36,053 nucleotides of DNA from Lacticaseibacillus jixianensis (GTDB lineage Bacteria > Bacillota > Bacilli > Lactobacillales > Lactobacillaceae), in assembly GCF_003946485.1 (NCBI RefSeq), contig NZ_RHOJ01000026.1:1-36053 (forward strand), given 5' to 3'. Positions 34,577 to 36,053 of this stretch are shown one piece after another (positions within the stretch are counted from its first letter, which is position 1; each line of letters opens with the position of its first letter). Position numbers and translations under genes: made by a program. The notes under the pieces were generated by a model. That model ran no database searches, was not told the origin of the DNA, and saw only the letters and a program-made list of their open reading frames with translations.

Positions 34577-34950
34577 AGGACGGTCAGATCAGGTTTGGGG
34601 AGCCAATCGGCCGTCCCCCGCGATCCCCAGATCACGAGTGGGGGCTGGGGCCACTGCGTTGGCTTTAGTGTAGAACGGATAGAGTAGAGTTGATTGATGA
34701 GTACGATATTTTTGATTGGCCTGGCGCGCAAAGCGCACGGCAGGCTGTTGTGCATAGTCCTGTTGCTAGATCTGTCAGGCACTTAAAAAGTGCGGTGTGA
34801 GCCAAGCCCCCACTCCTAGAAGCCTGGCCCACTAGCTAACGAAGTTGCCCCAATCCATAATCCCAGCGTACAGAGGAATGTACACGCTATCAAGATTTTT
34901 TTGGGATGAAATACGGCGACAAAGCGGTTATTACCCGGGGAATCAGCGTA

Positions 34951-34988
34951 AAGAAGCGTCAGCCGAGAAGAATTCGGCTGGCGCTTCT
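34951..34988 (-). terminator. Hairpin downstream of the small minus-strand operon
   Basis: AGAAGCG-CAGCCGA and TCGGCTG-CGCTTCT pair almost perfectly. On the minus strand only a short T-run follows, so strength is uncertain. It lies 65 bases beyond the small membrane protein stop. Confidence 0.6.
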
Positions 34989-35052
34989 TATTGTCGTGAG
35001 GGGATTGCGGCGCGGCGCGGCGTTAAGTGGGTCCAGCTGGCCGCAGTGGGCC

Positions 35053-35229
35053 CTAGCGCACCGTTAGCAGGCTGATGACGATGCCCGCGGCGAGGACTGC
35101 CACCAGGCCCTTGAGGCCCGTGGCGCCCCAGGACAGCTGCTTGGTCCGCCACTCTGCAAAAATGAGGACGAGGGCGGCGATCAGGGCGACCAGCCCCATG
35201 ATCAAAAGTTTGGTTACCAATGCATCCAT
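35053..35229 (-). CDS. Small two-helix membrane protein
   Basis: A 58-residue protein: helix one KLLIMGLVALIAALVLIFA (~7-25), a short basic loop (EWRTKQLSW), helix two GLVAVLAAGIVISLL (~41-55). RBS GGGAGG is six bases before the ATG. It lies 14 bases downstream of the 85-residue gene, so the two form a small operon. Helices without charged residues suggest a membrane-anchored accessory or stress peptide; I recognise no family. Confidence 0.75.
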   Translation of the reverse strand: MDALVTKLLIMGLVALIAALVLIFAEWRTKQLSWGATGLKGLVAVLAAGIVISLLTVR

Positions 35230-35243
35230 GGTTTGCCTCCCGG

Positions 35244-35501
35244 CTAGACTTCCAGGTCGAAGTACGGGTTGATCTGCTTTTGCAGGTCGTGGATCTGGAC
35301 CAGGTTGATCGTGGGCATTAGCCGGTAAATGAAGCCGGCAAAGGTATCGCGGTGAAACTTGTAGTCCATCCGGCCCATCCGGTGCGGCCGCCCGTCTTGA
35401 TTCTCCCAGACTTCAAGGTTGTATTCTGCGTCTGGAAGCAGCGTGATGTAGCGCTGATCGTCCAGGGCAACGACTGGTTTAACTTCAGATTGATCCAACA
35501 T
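35244..35501 (-). CDS. Small protein of unknown function
   Basis: An 85-residue, soluble, mixed alpha/beta protein rich in charged residues (LPDAEYNLEVWENQDGRPHR, MDYKFHRDTFAGFIYRLMPT). It resembles no family I can name. I start it at ATG 35501 because GGAGG lies seven bases upstream; the ATG two codons earlier overlaps the RBS. A minus-strand -10 TATAAT lies at 35584-35579 with a GCGACA 16 bases before it. First gene of a small operon with the membrane protein. Confidence 0.7.
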   Translation of the reverse strand: MLDQSEVKPVVALDDQRYITLLPDAEYNLEVWENQDGRPHRMGRMDYKFHRDTFAGFIYRLMPTINLVQIHDLQKQINPYFDLEV

Positions 35502-35578
35502 GGCCATTCCTCCAAATTACTGATCGAGCCGATGGCCTGCCTTCCGGAATATGCGAACAGGGAATCGCTGTGTCATTA

Positions 35579-35606
35579 ATTATAGCAGAGTCCCTGCGTT
35601 TGTCGC
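35579..35606 (-). promoter_or_regulatory. Promoter of the small minus-strand operon
   Basis: TATAAT (35584-35579) with GCGACA 16 bases upstream (-35 half-match). Leader of about 70 bases to the first start codon. Confidence 0.5.
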
Positions 35607-35703
35607 GGGCAAAAACTTCCCGCAAAATTCGTGAATCAACTTTCACAAGCGTCCAAGTCGGCGCGGCCGTAAGCGGCATCGTGTCAACCCCCAAAACCAG
35701 CAA

Positions 35704-35778
35704 ACGCCTATTGAAACAGGCGTGAAAGCATACGCGCTTGCGCGACGAGTGGCCACGAAAAAATATTTTTTCGTGGCC
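35704..35778. repeat. Two adjacent hairpins, one a 28-base perfect palindrome
   Basis: ACGCCT/AGGCGT around 35704-35723, then GGCCACGAAAAAA and TTTTTTCGTGGCC with a central TA (35751-35778). The second can act as a bidirectional terminator. No gene ends here on either strand within the window. The gap 35607-36053 shows no supported gene. Confidence 0.6.
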
Positions 35779-36053
35779 GCCAAGTAATTCGAATTTCACA
35801 AAGTCGGTGATTTCAGACCCGGCTGCGGTTAATTTCGAACAAATGTTTGCGGACTAACCGAAGCGTTTGGCTCTATCCGAGTTAAGCCACAAATATAATC
35901 AATTTGGCGGCTGATCGTTCTGTTTTCACGCTCAACAGGGACTGATATTGAGGGTGAAGGCAGGACTAAAAAAGGACCCGCGTTTTAGAATCAAGTTAGC
36001 CACTATCGTCGCCGAGCGGAAAAAATAAAAACACCAAGTCGATACGACCTGTT

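Larger units (their letters stand above)
34409..35052. other. Long gap with terminators but no gene
   Basis: No supported coding region. It holds a minus-strand terminator (34547-34576), a GCACTT-AAA-AAGTGC dyad (34779-34793), an AGCGT/ACGCT hairpin followed by T7 (34868-34910) and a strong hairpin at 34951-34988. Base composition is mixed. The terminators suggest short untranslated transcripts. Confidence 0.5.

Noticed and set aside
34351-34782. 143-codon minus-strand frame over the gap upstream of the deoxynucleoside kinase
   Set aside because: Covers the kinase promoter and a terminator, low-complexity Pro/Arg content, no RBS.
35485-35799. 104-codon minus-strand frame over the last promoter region
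   Set aside because: Runs through a perfect palindrome and the promoter; no plausible protein.

Overview
The window is the chromosomal replication-origin region of a low-copy-AT, fairly GC-rich member of the Lactobacillaceae (Lacticaseibacillus-like by the RpmH, DnaA and GyrB proteins; species not assigned). Evidence is the order gyrA-gyrB-recF-yaaA-dnaN-dnaA on the minus strand, a DnaA-box-rich gap, then rpmH-rnpA-yidC-jag-mnmE-mnmG on the plus strand. Genes point away from the origin on both sides. Several starts are TTG or GTG chosen by a good ribosome binding site (RBS).

Region 1-1420: two small cupins and a DUF2798 membrane protein. Region ~1422-7012: a compact, AT-richer integrated element that has entered the 3' end of the DUF2798 gene. 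It carries a tyrosine integrase, a DUF3173 putative excisionase, a Rep_trans (MobT/NicK-like) initiator/relaxase, an inverted repeat that looks like its nick site, an XRE repressor with a clustered operator region, and a DegV protein that may be cargo. No conjugation genes are present, so it is best read as an integrative mobilizable element. Region 7024-13000: accessory chromosome with a multicopper oxidase, a Met-rich mini membrane protein, a DUF2974 hydrolase, a P-loop kinase-like protein, an XRE regulator, an unknown protein and a ClbS/DfsB-type protein.

Region 13000-34400: the core. rpsF-ssb-rpsR, mgtC-like gene, gyrA, gyrB, recF, yaaA, an unusual exported WxL-like gene set between yaaA and dnaN, dnaN, dnaA, oriC, rpmH, rnpA, yidC, jag, mnmE, mnmG and a deoxynucleoside kinase. 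Region 34400-36053: sparse, with two small co-oriented genes.

The most unusual content lies between genes. At least seven copies (one solo end) of a 115-170 nt palindromic element sit in the gaps 10780-11046, 27145-27446, 29691-29851 and 31320-31594. Their outer and inner stems differ in sequence between copies but stay complementary, which is covariation evidence for a conserved fold. Other large structured repeats lie between gyrB and gyrA and downstream of rpsR. These elements separate genes that are normally tightly linked (rpmH/rnpA, mnmE/mnmG, gyrB/gyrA). A promoter-plus-terminator unit between jag and mnmE looks like a small RNA gene.
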